From: Bostrychus sinensis
Lineage: Eukaryota > Chordata > Actinopteri > Gobiiformes > Eleotridae
DNA: 64,000 nucleotides
Reading direction: 5' to 3'
Assembly (NCBI GenBank): GCA_020698575.1
Contig: CM036241.1
Coordinates: 34,345,416-34,409,415, forward strand
The position numbers and the translations under genes were made by a program. Every line of letters starts with the position of its first letter. The stretch's first letter is position 1. Shown here one piece after another: positions 13,216 through 36,841 of the stretch. The notes under the pieces are model-generated. The model was not told the origin of the DNA. It searched no databases and was given only the letters and a program-made list of their open reading frames with translations.

Positions 13216-14279
13216 TGCACATTAAGTGTTGTCAAATACTGTAATGACAGATTAATCACTATGTAAACAATAACAAATCTCTATGTTACAAGGAACAAAA
13301 AGGTTCTTTGTAACATATGGCAAACAATAGCCTTTAAGATTTTAAAATGCTTCACAGTTTTTCTTACCATGGTCCAAAGAAGTGCTGTACATCAACAGAT
13401 TAGAGCCTACTTCCTGGCAGTTGGAGTGGGTTTAGTGTTGCAAAGATTGACATGGCACAGCTCCATCTAGAGTCCAAAAACTGCAAACATTCCTTCTTTT
13501 ATGTTGTAAATCAGTTAAATGGAGTTTAACTTCCCAAGCCTCTGTGTTATATTACCAATCTTCAAGTAAAGATAGTAGATTTATTATAGATAGTCAAATA
13601 TTACTGGAATGCAATACGTCACTCAATCAATTTATTACTTGAGTTAAAGTACTAGAGTATTCAAAGAACTTATCTATCTACTAATCTGAAAAGGCTTTTT
13701 CATAGTGCATCAATTCAAATGAGTGCAGTTAAGAATGTGCTACATTTGGCTCACAGATTTGCAGATCCAAAAATATGGATTATATACATAAGCAATCATA
13801 TCCTCTAAAGATGAGATGTCAAACCCATTTAAGGCTAATCCATATATTGTAGTCTCCATCTTATAGAATTACAATAACTAGACATGTTTGTACAGAATCA
13901 GTAAATGGGAAACAGAGGAAACAGGAACTAAAAGTCTAAAACAGGTGTAAACGACTCCAGCAGGTCAAACCTAAAACTGAGAGTAAACTAGGACTACAGC
14001 AGGTCTAACCCATATCTAAATTGTTATGAATCTATTTTAAAAGCAGGACTATCCAAATACAAATTTAAGTAGTAGTAGTAAACCATTTCTAAACCAGGTT
14101 TCAGCCAAGTTTCAATAAAAATTTGTAAATTCTTATCTTTCTGCCCAGTGGCCACTTAAGGGGACCAGGTGTTTGCGCTAATGGTTACCTCCCTTTGGCA
14201 TATCAGATGTCTCTGCAACATCTAAAAACTTTTTTATTTTTAAAGAAAAACTTTTGTCTGATATTAGTGTTGTTTTTTT

Positions 14280-14428
14280 TATTCTGTTACTTTTATTATT
14301 ATTTATTTGTTTTTATTTGCATGATCTTAAATTGTATTTGTCTATAGTTTTATTGGGTCTTCATACGGGTTTTATTATAATTGCACTGTAAAGCACTTTG
14401 GAATATTGTTCAGAAAAGTGCTATATAA

Positions 14429-14505
<77 letters not shown>

Positions 14506-14506
14506 C
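14280..14506 (+). repeat. Retroposon 3' tail continuing into an (ATT)n microsatellite
   Basis: GTAAAGCACTTTGGAATATTG and AAAAGTGCTATATAAAT, a typical 3' end of fish LINE/SINE copies, run directly into a pure (ATT)n tract at 14429-14505. The microsatellite most likely grew from the retroposon tail. The upstream extent of the retroposon is unclear. Confidence 0.6.
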
Positions 14507-14699
14507 TTATGTCTGTTTTTATACCTAAAAAACTCAACTGCTACACCCCAAAAACACAGACAAAAAATATAGTTTTGTTATATAACATAAAATAAACATT
14601 AAACAGTAGCCTACAAATCCCTTATTTTTTATCTTATTTTTGTGCTTGCATCAAAACCCGTCAAAATCTAAATTATTGTGAGACAGATGCCAATCGTCT

Positions 14700-14890
14700 G
14701 GGTGCATTAAATACCTCTTGCCTATTGGTGGCGCAGATTTTTACTAGAACATATTTTTTAAACGGAAGCTCCTCTCGTAGAAGGAAACGCGCCATTGAAG
14801 CAAACAACGTGAGAGCTTCGTCGAAGAGCATTGAATTGAAGTGCAATTTTTTTTCACATTTTGTACCAAGTTTTGGTATTAAATTTGAGG
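14700..14890 (+). promoter_or_regulatory. snrpe: snrpe promoter / 5' UTR region
   Basis: This stretch directly precedes the snrpe ATG. It contains an inverted CCAAT box (CTATTGG, 14720-14726) and a locally CpG-richer segment around 14760-14825 in otherwise AT-rich DNA. No TATA box is clear, as expected for a housekeeping gene. The boundary and start site are inferred. Confidence 0.5.
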
Positions 14891-20737
<5,847 letters not shown>

Positions 20738-20858
20738 TCTGAAGAGAACCAGATGCCCATGACTCTTAACTTTCCTTTTTTTTTGTCATATGCTATTAAA
20801 TATGATTTTTATGTGACATGAATATTTGTTACTTTATACCACATTGTGATCTTTTGAA

Positions 20859-20864
20859 AATAAA
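20859..20864 (+). terminator. snrpe: snrpe polyadenylation signal AATAAA
   Basis: Canonical AATAAA 122 bases after the snrpe stop codon, followed by a T-rich stretch (20907-20917). This implies a short 3' UTR of about 140 bases. Confidence 0.75.
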
Positions 20865-21329
20865 TTTGATTTTGAGAAATCTTTTTATGGAAATTTTCTG
20901 GATACTTTTTTTTTGCAGTTCACTGACTGGTACATAACTTTAGCTGTACGAAGTTGCACTGGTATTTAGGTCATTCTGTTATACTGCCATCTAGTGGCAA
21001 CATAATGCTATTGCGCTATTAAAATGTAGGTCAAGACTACTAGAACACTAAATATTTTAAATATTTAGTTTGTTTAATCATTTTTTGGGGAGTTTACCGT
21101 AGCCTACTCATTAAAATATAACGATCCAGATTTAATGATTGTGACTATAAAATAGCTGGTTTCTAAAGTTAGACTCTAGAATGAAAAAAAACAAACAAAC
21201 CGAGATGTAAAATGGAAGAGCGAAGAGTATTATTCAGAGAAGGAACGGTCTACTGTCCAGAGTTTTTCGTTATTTAAGCTTAAGGATTAATGCAACACTG
21301 GAAAATAATAGTATGGCCAATTTAGAAGA

Positions 21330-21454
21330 ATTGATTTGCGTCATGACGTCGTCGCCCCTCACTGTGCACGCAACGTGTCCCTGTTCTGCTGACTGGGAAG
21401 CCCCTTGCTCGGAGCTGCCAACGCCCGGCGTAAAGACACAAAATAGAGGATACG
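21330..21454 (+). promoter_or_regulatory. cdc42: cdc42 promoter and non-coding first exon
   Basis: A GC-richer segment ends in a consensus donor (ACG|GTGAGG at 21454/21455). It sits 2.3 kb upstream of the cdc42 start-codon exon, whose acceptor is at 23778-23779 (GTAG). A cAMP-response-like TGACGTC lies at 21344-21350. Vertebrate CDC42 genes have an untranslated first exon, so this is the best candidate. The open frame through it (from 21313) does not continue to the coding exon and is taken as chance. The 5' end of the exon is not defined. Confidence 0.6.
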
Positions 21455-23261
21455 GTGAGGATGTTTCTCTTTTTGTATGTTTATTAAGTCTTAGCACTGA
21501 GATCGGGTAACGTATCATGACTATACTGAGGTGTATATTTGTGGAGTTTGCGATGAAATTGAGAAAATGCGTTTGAATTTATAATGACCGCATCTTCTGT
21601 GAGTAGCTAAACTGGTTAGCATATATGCTATCGGGGTAGGACGTTAACCAGTGTTAGCATATAAAGCGACAACCAGGCTATCATTAGTAAATATGTTGTC
21701 TTGGCTGTGTCAGAAGTCATCCGTATAGTGTATGTAATTTATCTGCATGTGTGTATTTAATCTGGCAGATAGAAAAGCCCTAACGTTATTCTTAATTTGA
21801 CAGAATGGAGCAGCTGAACCTTTAGCGTATTATCGAGAGAAATAAAACCGTTAAAGAAAATTCACCAAACGGATTGATACGAACAAACAGTAAGACGTGT
21901 AACTGTAAGCTTACAGAGAATATGAGGATTGTGAAATACGCAGGAAAACCACGAATATCGTGTTTTGTATTGGTAAAACAGCCGGCAGGAAATTAGGCCA
22001 AAATGAGGCCGAGCCGGAAAAATAAGCAGCCGAACAATTGCCCTATCGCTAAGCACTAAGTTATAGCTCATTAAACGTTATACCATTTACATGCCTTATA
22101 GATACTAGTATATATTGCGTTCATGTCGTAGTTTTTAATCGATTTTACCATCTAAATAATTTAAAGGAGAAATTGTACTACTAGTAGTACTATCGTATAT
22201 ATTAACTTTGTTTCAACTATCTTCAATAGTTTGTTTTGTCGAGAAAAACAGATTCTAAATTTGAATAATTGTCGTTGCTACTGAGGCAGATATTTACTAA
22301 AGTTTTAACTAATTGGGGAAGTGTGTTGTATCGATTTCTATACCACGAGTGGAGAGTTGCAACATCAAATATCACAGCCTTTTTGTTGGACATAATATCA
22401 AGTTTAGTGAACAGTGGTACTAGTTTTGAGTTCTTAAGCAGACAAAAATAATTTGAAGCCACAAGGTTCAGTCAAAAAAGTGATGCATCAAACACGATAT
22501 CAGCTGTTTTTTTCTGGCCGCTCTAAGCTTGTCTGCCCTACAAACACAAATGCGTGGATTAAGTCTGGCACCATTACTGCAGCTGTATCCTTGCTGTGCT
22601 GGCTGTGGTTTGGTGCACTGAGGGGCCTCTGCTGCTGTGTACAGTGATTTTTATTTATTTTTTTCCCCCATAGAATCTTATATCTAGACTAGTATAGTGT
22701 GTGAAACTAAAGCAAAATTTACACTTGACTGAGGTTAATGAATTGATCATTGTGTCCCATTCCGAGCTGCGTAGAGTTGTTTCTTCCAGAAAGAAAGCAC
22801 CATCCTCTTGGACAATAATATTTGAGCTGGCAGGGAAGTATGGGAGCTCTGGATGTATTCACTTGGCTTATTATCATTAATAATAATTTTCCATCCTTTT
22901 TTTTTTACCTTTTCCAATCAAACACTATATTAAAATGTTAAATTCATGTGCGTATAGCTGACTCTAGCTGACTGCTAATTCATGCGTGTGAGTGTGTATA
23001 GCACTATGTTATTAGCATTTCTCAGATGTTATTAGTCTGACCAGAGAAAGAGGCCTTGACTCAAGGTAAAAGGCAGTTTAGTCTGTACTTACTTTTAGAC
23101 TCCATGGTCATAGTGTGGTTAAAAAGTCTATGCCTGTGTTTTTCATATTTTGTAGCTTGTTGATTACAAATATATCTTTCCTCTTTATTGATATAGATTT
23201 ATTTAAAGTTACTTAAAAACTATGGGTTTCTTATCTTGAGCTTGTTCTTGAGCAAAATAAA

Positions 23262-23580
23262 CTTTTTTAGCTTTTGACTATGTCATAACATTGTTCCCAG
23301 ATCAAAAGCATACCTGGAGTCTCCGGTGCTGAGTTTCTGAGGCCTATGGATGTACAAAGCTTTTTTTTCTCTGATTCTGTTCAAAAGAGCACAACAGAGC
23401 TGGCTGAACTCTGCTGGCCTCTTCACCTGTCTCTCTTTGGCACCATTAGAGTAGTTTTTGGAAACGTTCTCTTTTAGTCAGATAATGTTTTTGAAGGTTG
23501 TGAAACAGGATATGCTTTTCTAGAGGTGACCAAGATTGGTTTTAAAAAGATGAAGAAAACCTGAATATAGATCCTTTTAA
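23262..23580 (+). repeat. cdc42: Family B copy in cdc42 intron 1
   Basis: Contains CAAAAGCATACCTGGAGTC, GTTCAAAAGAGCACAACAGAG, CTGTCTCTCTTTGGCACCA and GCTTTTCTAGAGGTGACCAAG. Terminal repeats are diverged. Confidence 0.6.
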
Positions 23581-23794
23581 AGAAATAATACCAGCTATCC
23601 TTCACACGGGATTCTTGTGCCATATTTGATATTTGACTTTTTACTGAAAGACTGCTCTATGTCATGAAGTCTCTTTGTTCTTGCAGTAGCAGAAAGATTA
23701 ACATAATGTGTTCAGTGGAAAATATTAATTGGTTAATCAGTATTTTACTAATATTTTTTCTCTGTTTTCTCTTTTGTAGATCTTGAATGAGTAG

Positions 23795-28504
<4,710 letters not shown>

Positions 28505-28634
28505 GAGGCTCCTACCATTTTAACCCCCCCTCCCTCACCTTACACCACAGAACACACTTACATTTAAATACATCACACCTGCCCTGTTTCCTCTGACACC
28601 CAACCATTTCTCTCTTGCTCTGCTAAGGCTTGTT

Positions 28635-28640
28635 AATAAA
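28635..28640 (+). terminator. cdc42: Proximal polyadenylation signal for cdc42 CVLL form
   Basis: AATAAA 131 bases after the CVLL stop codon. A longer 3' UTR is possible: the sequence stays repeat-poor to about 29960, where ATTAAA occurs at 29947-29952. Which signal is used cannot be told from the sequence. Confidence 0.55.
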
Positions 28641-31164
28641 ACTGAGGAAACAGCCAACCAAGTTTTAAATCACTCTTTGTAATTGTGAGTTTGGTACAGG
28701 AGATCGTTCTGGCTCCTCTGGTCTTCTACAATGGCACGATTAGGATGCATATACCAAGCTTAACAAGTTACATTAAGCTAACATTGAGATAGTGCTGTGG
28801 CATAATCAACGGGAAGACACCCAGTCCTTTAAGTTCCCTTTAGTCACTATAAAAATTTTGACAAAACTCTCGCCTTCCTGCTTCCGTAACACTGACAGTT
28901 CTACATTCTTTTGTTAACAAGCTGTCCCCACTTGCTTTCTGAGAGAGAATGTTTTTTTTTTGTTTTTTTGTTTGCCAATTTCCTTTTATCTCTAAATACT
29001 ACACCACTTAAAGAAGCCGTGTCCCCAAGGAGATGGTAGACATTGCCATACATATACAGTCCTTCAACTTGTACTGGTGGTAGAATAGCACAGACTGTCA
29101 GACCATGTAGTGTGTGGTCCTAATCTAAATGCATTCAGTGATAATAGGTCTACATGTTGACCACACAATTGGCCTTTTAGCTGCAGGGAACTTCGAACAG
29201 TGTTAGCAGATCAAGTGGTGTGTTTTTTTTTTCATGCTTCACCAGGGACCAAGGAGTAACGCAAGTTTCTGTTTGAGCATCGGCCTCACTTTGCTGATGG
29301 AAGAGGTACAATAGGGAGCTCTATGAACAAACTTAACGTAGGCACAAGCAGACAGCCATCAATAGACTGAAAGCTTTTTTATATAAAATGACCTTTCGCC
29401 ATCATTCTGTGCCAGCTCAGAATGTGGTGCCTTGTTTTCGAGCAACTGTCTGCCCTGTTGTACCTATCCAAATGGTGAATAGTGCTGCCTTGGTCTCTGT
29501 TTTCATGATAGGATTTACAGATGTAAGTATAATGTAAGCTGGCACACAACGTTGACGTAGGCTCCAAGTGTTTTTACCAAAATCTTTTTTTTCTTCATTT
29601 TGTTTGTGCTGTTTTTTTATTTTATAAATATATATAAATATATATAAAAAGGTTACTTTCACTCCTTTTACATTTAGGGGTGGGATCTCATCTGAACTCT
29701 AACCTGCCAGTTTATCCCAAGAGAACCTCTGATTGGTTCAGATAAAAACCTCCAATGGCAGAAAGACTGTTTGGTAAAGATAACATGTGATTGGTTGGTT
29801 CTTGTTTTTCTTTACTGGTGGCTTTGAGTTGGGTTGACATCCAGCCCAAAGCAGTATAATTATGATAACCTGTTATTGTTTTTGGTGAAAAACCAAATGC
29901 TTTGTCAGAAGTCTTTGTTCTTTGTATATGCATTCTTTTCAAAAATATTAAACTTATACCTTAATTGCCTTTACTACTTCTGTTGTCATACTTTTGTATT
30001 GCAGTAGTTGTCTCTGAACATATTGAAGGTATTCTTTAAATTTTTCAGTGATATCTCTGTCTGACTAGTCTTTAACAAACCATTCTCCCTCAGAGTGCAG
30101 TTGTTGGCAGAGAAGGTTAAAGAAATTAGTTTAAAGTCACTTTTAACCAGCAGGGGGTGCTCTAGACCCCAAAATACTAACTTTCTCCAACACAAAATAC
30201 ACATACGTGGCCAATACCCATGATAATATGAAACAGTAAAGGTGTATATTAAGCATTTTACAGTGTTTATGCTGCTTAGAAAGTTGGCTTAGAAATTACA
30301 AAGGGCTGTTATGCATGTATTGGTAAACGGCTAAAAGACATGACACTTATGTTAAAACCCTACATGGGAGACAAAGAAAGAAAAAATAAATAAATTGCAC
30401 AAAAGCTACAGTGGGTTATATGGATTTGTTGATTCTTCAGATGAGTCTCTGTGACAGCCCACACAGATGTGGGGGTCTCCTGGGGTAAAATCCCTGCTGT
30501 GGCCCGGATCATCTGCTGCAGCCAAGTGAAGGAGGCCCTCATCCAGCTTAAGGCAGCCACACATTCTCTTCATTTGTGAAGTGCTGTCTGTCAGTGCCTC
30601 CTTCTGCTAAAGAGAGGCTGACAGACATTAATTATCACACAAGTCAAACCAAGGGCATTCCTTGGTGCATGTTCAAATACTATTGTGTGTACATACGTGC
30701 TCGATAAGCCCTGGACACACACACGCACACAGATTTAGCACCTGGTTTCCATTGGTTTGCATATTTAACAAATTGTCCTCTTGGACTGTCCACACATGAC
30801 CAAGTCCAGCTGAGGGATGAGCAGATAACTAGGAAGAGGTCCATAAATGTAGATTATCTCTAGGCAGATACTACTACTACAGATACTACTACTACTAATA
30901 CTAGCAGAAACTGCTGAGGAAATTCCACTGTATAATTTTAGCAGGTGACTGGGGCTGCCCTGTACCTAAACCCTCACTCTCCTAGACAAGCTCATATGGG
31001 TGTAGAAAAAGGCAGATAGACATGACATGACATAACACATTGGTCGTTCCAGGATCAAATGATTTATCTGTTTATCTAGCAAAAACTCAAAAATCACACC
31101 ACTTACATATGATGCACTTTCTTCTTTATTTATCTTCTTCTGCTTATTTCCTTTAAATGTTGCA

Positions 31165-31370
31165 GGTACTAGAGTCTATCCCAGTAACTTTGGGCTTTAG
31201 GAGGGGCATGCCCTGGACAGTGTCCAGTGAGTCACAGGGCTGACAAAGAGACATACACAACAGACAACAACACACACTCTCACATTCATTCACTAGGGAC
31301 AATTTGGAGTCACCAATTCTCCCCAAAACATACACGTCTTTGGACGGTGAGAGGAAGCCAGAGAACTGAA
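31165..31370 (-). repeat. SINE-like tail, reverse
   Basis: Reverse complement of the same tail: GCCCTGGACAGTGTCCAG, CACATTCATTCACTAGGGAC and CAAAACATACACGTCTTTGG. Only the 3' half is present. Confidence 0.55.
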
Positions 31371-31716
31371 TGATTTTTGGTGACAAACCTAAATACATTT
31401 TTGGAAATTTGATTTTAAAACTCTGAACAAACAAATTCAACTGCTGTAAAATATCTCTGTCTGTTAATCTACCTCAGTACTGATCAAAACTAGACATAAC
31501 AATAAAAAGTACTCCACAAAATTATTACATGAGTGAAAGTAAAAAGTACTGAGTACAAGTACAATGGTTTTCTTAAGAGTAATAGCAGTAGTTGTTGTAT
31601 GTAATTGTATTTAGTGTGCGTTTGTAGTAGAAGTAGTAGAATTATATGACTCAAGTTGAAGTCAAAAACAAAAATTACTCCGCAAAATCACCCGAATAAA
31701 AGTAAAAAAGTATTAA

Positions 31717-32627
31717 AGGTATTAGGGAGGATCTTTATAAATTAATTTTTTGCAATATTTATTAAAACTACTTTCATTGCCCTGTGTAAGGCTTATAAAT
31801 TGGTGTATTAGAAAATATAATAATAATATTAATAAACTGTGGACTCTGTGGGACTTAAAAAACCTCATCCAATCGTTTTCGTCATGAGTACGTTAACCAT
31901 TGTTCCACGGACTCGCCAATCATTCCGACTTCCTAGTTTCGGCGATAGTGCGCATTCTTGTGCCTGCGCATGCATACACACTATGTTTATGTAGTCCGGC
32001 ATTAGCGGCGTTAACATCGTAGCGGGGACAGCCTGACTTGGAAGAGCACAATGGCTGAGGAAAACCATGAACCGGGCGGTCACAAAAGGAAAACTGTTTT
32101 TGAAGTGTACCAGAGGAGCAGGAGAAAAACTGTGGAAGAGCAGAATAAAACCTGTGTAGTTATTGGCGATTCCTTCAAAGGATGGCGTGCGCTGTAGGAA
32201 CAGAAAGGGCTTCAGACCGATGCATTGGTCGCCAAGTTTCTGCTGGACAGGTACGTTTATCTTATCGTTTGAAAAAAATGCCTTTTTTCTTTATCTGTTG
32301 AACCTTTTCAACTGTACAGCAACGTCAGTTTGCTAATGCTACCAATAGCAGGAGGATATATTTTTGCTCACATTTAGGGACTGTGCATGTGACTGGGTCT
32401 GTGTGGGGAACTAGGTCAAAGGTCGCGCAAACAAACAATGCAGGTCTAGGTTTAGGCGAATCTCTGCTGTAAACAAACACGCGTGTTCCAATGCTCGTGC
32501 ACGTCGCTGTGGAGGAGTTCCTTGGAAAGGAAAAGTGAAGGGCGGGGCCTGACACATGCGCATTATTAAAAAAAGGACAAACAGTCGCTGGTTTCTCAGC
32601 AGTCGAAAAAAATCCTCCCTAATATCT
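31717..32627 (+). mobile_element. TTAA-flanked DNA transposon derivative (Kolobok- or piggyBac-like) with an exon fragment
   Basis: Terminal inverted repeats AGGTATTAGGGAGGAT (left) and AGATATTAGGGAGGAT (right, inverted) are flanked by TTAA at 31713-31716 and 32628-32631. The interior is notably GC- and CpG-richer than the surroundings and includes an ATG-initiated frame at 32051. The host sequence is a tandem repeat whose unit is continuous across the insertion, confirming the borders. Kolobok and piggyBac elements both duplicate TTAA; the superfamily cannot be settled here. Confidence 0.75.
32051..32250 (+). pseudogene. Broken first-exon-like ORF inside the transposon
   Basis: From the ATG at 32051, 48 codons read MAEENHEPGGHKRK and on through a basic segment to GDSFKGWRAL, where a TAG stop falls at 32195-32197. 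The same frame continues in sensible protein-like sequence (EQKGLQTDALVAKFLLDR) up to a consensus donor CAG|GTACGT at 32250/32251. It looks like the first exon of a transposon- or host-derived gene with one nonsense mutation. The family is not recognised; a leucine-rich LLDR/LLD ending after an EQKG-T-D motif resembles N-terminal exons common in fish transposon-derived proteins, which is an impression only. Confidence 0.5.
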
Positions 32628-35349
32628 TTAAGTGTAAAGTTTACTCTAGTACAATGCTTTTCTCAACAGTAATAGTAGGTGTAGCAGTTGTAGTAGAATA
32701 ACATGACTGAAGTAGAAGTCAAAATAAAAAGTCCTCCACAACATGACAACTAAAAGTTTTAAAAAGTATTGAGTGTATAGCGTACTCAACTATGATGTTT
32801 TTCTTAATAGTAACAGCAGTCATAGCAGTAGTAGTACGTATTTGTTGCAGTAGAAGTGTAGTGGTAGTGGTGTTGGTAGTAAGTACTTTCTAGTTAAGTG
32901 AACTTCATTCAATCAGCCATGAGAGCAGATGTCTAGTGTACCGACCGCGGTGCATCAGGTGCACCTCTCCAAAGGGTATTTAGACACAGGACGACACCAT
33001 TGTTTAATAGAGACATCATGTAACAAGTGCTCTGAGCTGTTTGTCCCGCATACACAGACTCAGGTGTGCGCTCAGTGTCCAGGTGTGAAGGGGACAGTTC
33101 TCCACACCTTTAGATCAGCTCAAATCTCTCTGCTGACAGATATGGGGTTTAAAGCACACATTGTGATCCCCACCATACGAAGCAGATCCAGCACAGACCC
33201 CTATAAACACATATATATCACTGTGTGTGTGTATGTTCCAGTCTGCTCGCTGATCCGTCCACACTCAGATTAAATGTAGCCATCAGCAACTCTGCACCAA
33301 AGACTAAGCTCAATTACAATACACACTCCTATGTTCTTATGTAAATGTCATCATACTTAGAGAATATTTTTCAGGAATACAGAAAGATCCAGGGACATCC
33401 TGGAGTGGGCCTCTCAGTCACCAGATTTGAAGAAGGCAGTTGCTGCACGGGGCACCATCACACATCACTGAGCTTGAGACTTTTGCATGTAAAGAACAAG
33501 GATTCCAGTTGAGAGATGGAAGAGGATTGTTAGCAGTTACCAGAAACATTTGTTGAAAGTTATAAAAGGAGATCGCCGAAATCATGTAGTGTATACCTGG
33601 CTTAACGGGGCGCCCAGCCACCCCGCGGCATAAACTCATTTTACCCCCTTGCATGCGCTGGTTTGAAACTGGTACTGCAGTCTAAATCAAAACAATGGTC
33701 TGTGGGTTGCCAGTCTGTCCGCTTTTCTGATTGGACGATCGGCAGTGCGGGGTTTGTGAATTGTACTCAGTGCATATTGTGGCACACAGTGTAAAAAATT
33801 AGATGAAATTAGTTTTGCATAAGCTGAGTGTTTACTTCACAAGAATGTCCCTTTTGAAAATTACAGTCTACAGCTGCAGATTGAAAAGGGTTTTCTTTTT
33901 ATTATGAATATGCCAGAAAGAAGAGCAGTGTGAACGGAGGGAAGTCCATGTGTAGATTTCCTCCCCGGGGGAAGACCATCTGCGTGGCTTATTTGTGTGT
34001 GATTGTAAACTTAGCTGTTATCCTGGGGAGATGTTGTATTGCCTATGAGTCGTGATGCCTGCTCATCCGTGTTGCACAACATGGCTGCTCCCTGGGCAAA
34101 AGGCAGCAGAGACACCAGTAAAAAGACCAAACAGGGGGAGGAGGACAGAGAATTGCAACTGTCATCACAAACACGAACCATCTGTCTCATTTGAGTAACT
34201 TGTTTTCTTTTAATATGAGAAGTATGCTGAAGAGATCTGGGAGTTTGCGAGAGGCCTGGGAGGGCTGGGCCCTGGGCTAAAGCCAGCCTTCTTCTACTCT
34301 CTCTCAGAGACTGGCATTAATACTATATCCCAAACCTGCAGGAGTTAACCCCTCGTACGCCTGCTCAACCACACACAGAGCAATGTCAGGTATGTAGCAT
34401 CACCTGAGGTATCACCTGAACTGTAGTGGCCAATGGGATGAGCCTGATGTGATTTATGGAGAGGTGACAGGCCATTCCACTCACAGACAGCACTAGCAAG
34501 ACTGACTGCATGACTCATTACTCAAAATACTTCTCCAGGTATACATTTTTTTGGTGCAAACATTATGGCATGGTTAAAAGCTCAAAAAAGTCGATTTAGC
34601 AAAATAGGGAACCTTTAAGGAAGTAAACAGCTTTTGTTTTCTCTGTGTCTTTTTTTTAAATGAGCACAACAAAACTGCCCTCTGCTGCCCTCTGCTGTTC
34701 TTTTCACCTGTTTCGGCATGACGCCAGTAGAGTATTAAAAATGTAATATATCCCCTTTAATTCTTGAATAGAAGCTCATTCAAATCAATGCACAATTATA
34801 AACATCATTGATAATTCAGTATATATAAACAATTTAATCATTAAATTACTGTTAGTTACATATTATAATGTTTTGTTACTGCTTATTTCAGAGTGTTGCC
34901 AAATAACATCCTGGAATACTGTTGACAAAAATTACTACACCCTCATCTCCAAATGGGGGCAGTGTTTTACCAGGAAGTTTTTTGGAAAACCTTGCCAACT
35001 ATTGCTAAACTATCAGTAAATTCCATGCACCTATAGTATTCTTATGCAAGTCCCTTCACCTTTTTTTAGGCATTTCCAATGATTGTTGATACATGAGAGA
35101 CATTAGACATTTTCAAATGCCTAAGTACATTAGTGCTGTGTGTCTTCATTACACACATACTTCTCAGTCTGTATTTGTTGTAACTCAATTTTGACCCACT
35201 CCCACACACATACACACATACACACACATATACACATATACACACGTGCAGCGAGTGGTTAAAGCCACTGTCAGCCTCTTGTCTCAACCACAGCCGCGGC
35301 AAACCACAAGAGGCACTGGGCCACTTTGACTGACTGTATGACTGTGCAG

Positions 35350-35394
35350 CTGGCTGACTGACAGACCCAACACACACACACACACAGACACACA

Positions 35395-35429
<35 letters not shown>

Positions 35430-35430
35430 T
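35350..35430. repeat. (CA)n microsatellite
   Basis: Nearly pure CA repeats with a few substitutions, preceded at 35200-35245 by a shorter imperfect CA/TA tract. Confidence 0.9.
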
Positions 35431-36289
35431 ACAAGTACATGCAAACAACCCTGCAGACAATCAAGGCAGACACCAGCACTCACCTCATCCAGCCCATCAT
35501 GGTGGCTTTTAATGGCGTACAGATGCCACCAAGAGGTTCAATTTTGGACCAGTGTAAAAAGTCAAAGATATTACCGAGCTGGGGCAGGGAGGGAGGAGAG
35601 AGGCATTGTGATATTGATAGAGACAGAAGGAGGGAAAAGCCAGTGCCATGTGGTCTGCATTTTGCTGTAATCTCATGTTTAGCCCAGTGTTCCTGCCTCT
35701 GTTCTCTTCTTCTTCTTCAGGCTAAACCCATCAGCAGCCTCTTCCACCAAAACATAGGACCAGGTCCCGTTAGCGTGGGAAGTACAGCCCCCGCCACTAT
35801 CTCTGTAGTTCATTTAGTGCACGCAGTGATATATGGGTCATAAATTGTCTTTATGGATGTCAAGGGTCTGGGAGAAGGACCTTGCGGTGTAATGCAGTAC
35901 CTCACACAAGCAGCTCGGTGCAGCACATAGGCCTACTCCAGCCACATAATAATAGCTTAAAAAAAAAAAAAACAGGAATGGGAGGATTTTATTAAAATGT
36001 GTTTTTCTGTCAGGCTCAGCAGTGGGACCTGTCCTTATGATTTCTTTTAGACTGTACACCATTATCTACTGTGTTTCAGTGTGTTAATGTGCCTATGGAT
36101 ACAACCTGCAGCAACATAGTGCAACATATGACTTTGGTATGCTTTAAAAAGTAAAAATATTCACCTAAGTAGTTTTTTTTAAAGAATTATGGGTGTTTTG
36201 TTGCTTTCTGACTTTCCTTATTAGATTACTTAAACCAGCACACTTCCAATTTGGAGAAGGAGATAGTAATGGCACAGGCTTTGTGTTAT

Positions 36290-36440
36290 ACAACTGCAGC
36301 AGTAGCACAGAAGGTAGAGACATTTCCTCATTAATGGGATGGTTGGCCATTTGATTCCCGCTAGCATTGCATACTGCCATGTGTCCTTGGGCAAGACATT
36401 TCACCCACCTTGCCTGCGTGACTAGGTAATTGGTGGTGGT
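36290..36440 (+). repeat. SINE-like fragment
   Basis: Contains TTGATTCCCGCTAGCATTGC and GTCCTTGGGCAAGACATTTC, matching the family seen more completely at 54427-54712. Truncated on both sides. Confidence 0.55.
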
Positions 36441-36808
36441 CGGAGAGGCTGCAGCTTAAGAATTACTCACAACTATTTAGGCAGTAATAAAGCATTAATA
36501 AATGTGTAATTAACATAAATTGAATAAATAGTTTATAGGTCCTGAATTACTGCTGATGTTTATAATTTTGCACATGAGCAAACATTAATAACAATGTTCT
36601 TAGCTCAATGGTGTTTATAAATATTGTAATGCTTTGTAAATAATCTATTAACTAGTTACTAATCCTTAACCAGTGGCGTAAGGTGTTAATTATGAATCAC
36701 ATTCAGTCTATACAACCACATATCATACTTTGAGTTGTAAAAAAGTGCAGTTGCAGTTTTTAAGTACATTAATAGTTATAGTTAAATATTTAAACATGTC
36801 AGTGCCAC

Positions 36809-36841
<33 letters not shown>

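Larger units (their letters stand above)
7670..14280. other. Gene-free region upstream of snrpe
   Basis: Besides the elements listed separately, it holds a poly-A run at 7945-7965, an element with ends CACTGTAAATTT and AAACTGTGTAAAAA at about 11286-11490, and unique GC-richer patches at about 9940-10260 and 11800-12180. No exon of a known gene could be identified. Confidence 0.5.
31486..32890. repeat. Tandem repeat of roughly 150-200 bp units, split by a transposon
   Basis: Recurring blocks AAAAAGTACTCCACAAAA, GTACAATGGTTTTCTTAAGAGTAATAGCAGTAG and a GTAGTAGAA-rich segment occur three times: about 31486-31660, 31661-31712 continuing at 32632-32720, and 32721-32890. The middle unit is interrupted by the element at 31717-32627. 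Confidence 0.65.

Noticed and set aside
14398..14595. Open frame rich in tyrosine
   Set aside because: It is only the translation of the (ATT)n microsatellite.
21313..21510. Open frame across the cdc42 5' exon
   Set aside because: It runs past the splice donor at 21455 and is not in a frame connected to the Cdc42 start, so it is taken as chance in GC-richer promoter DNA.
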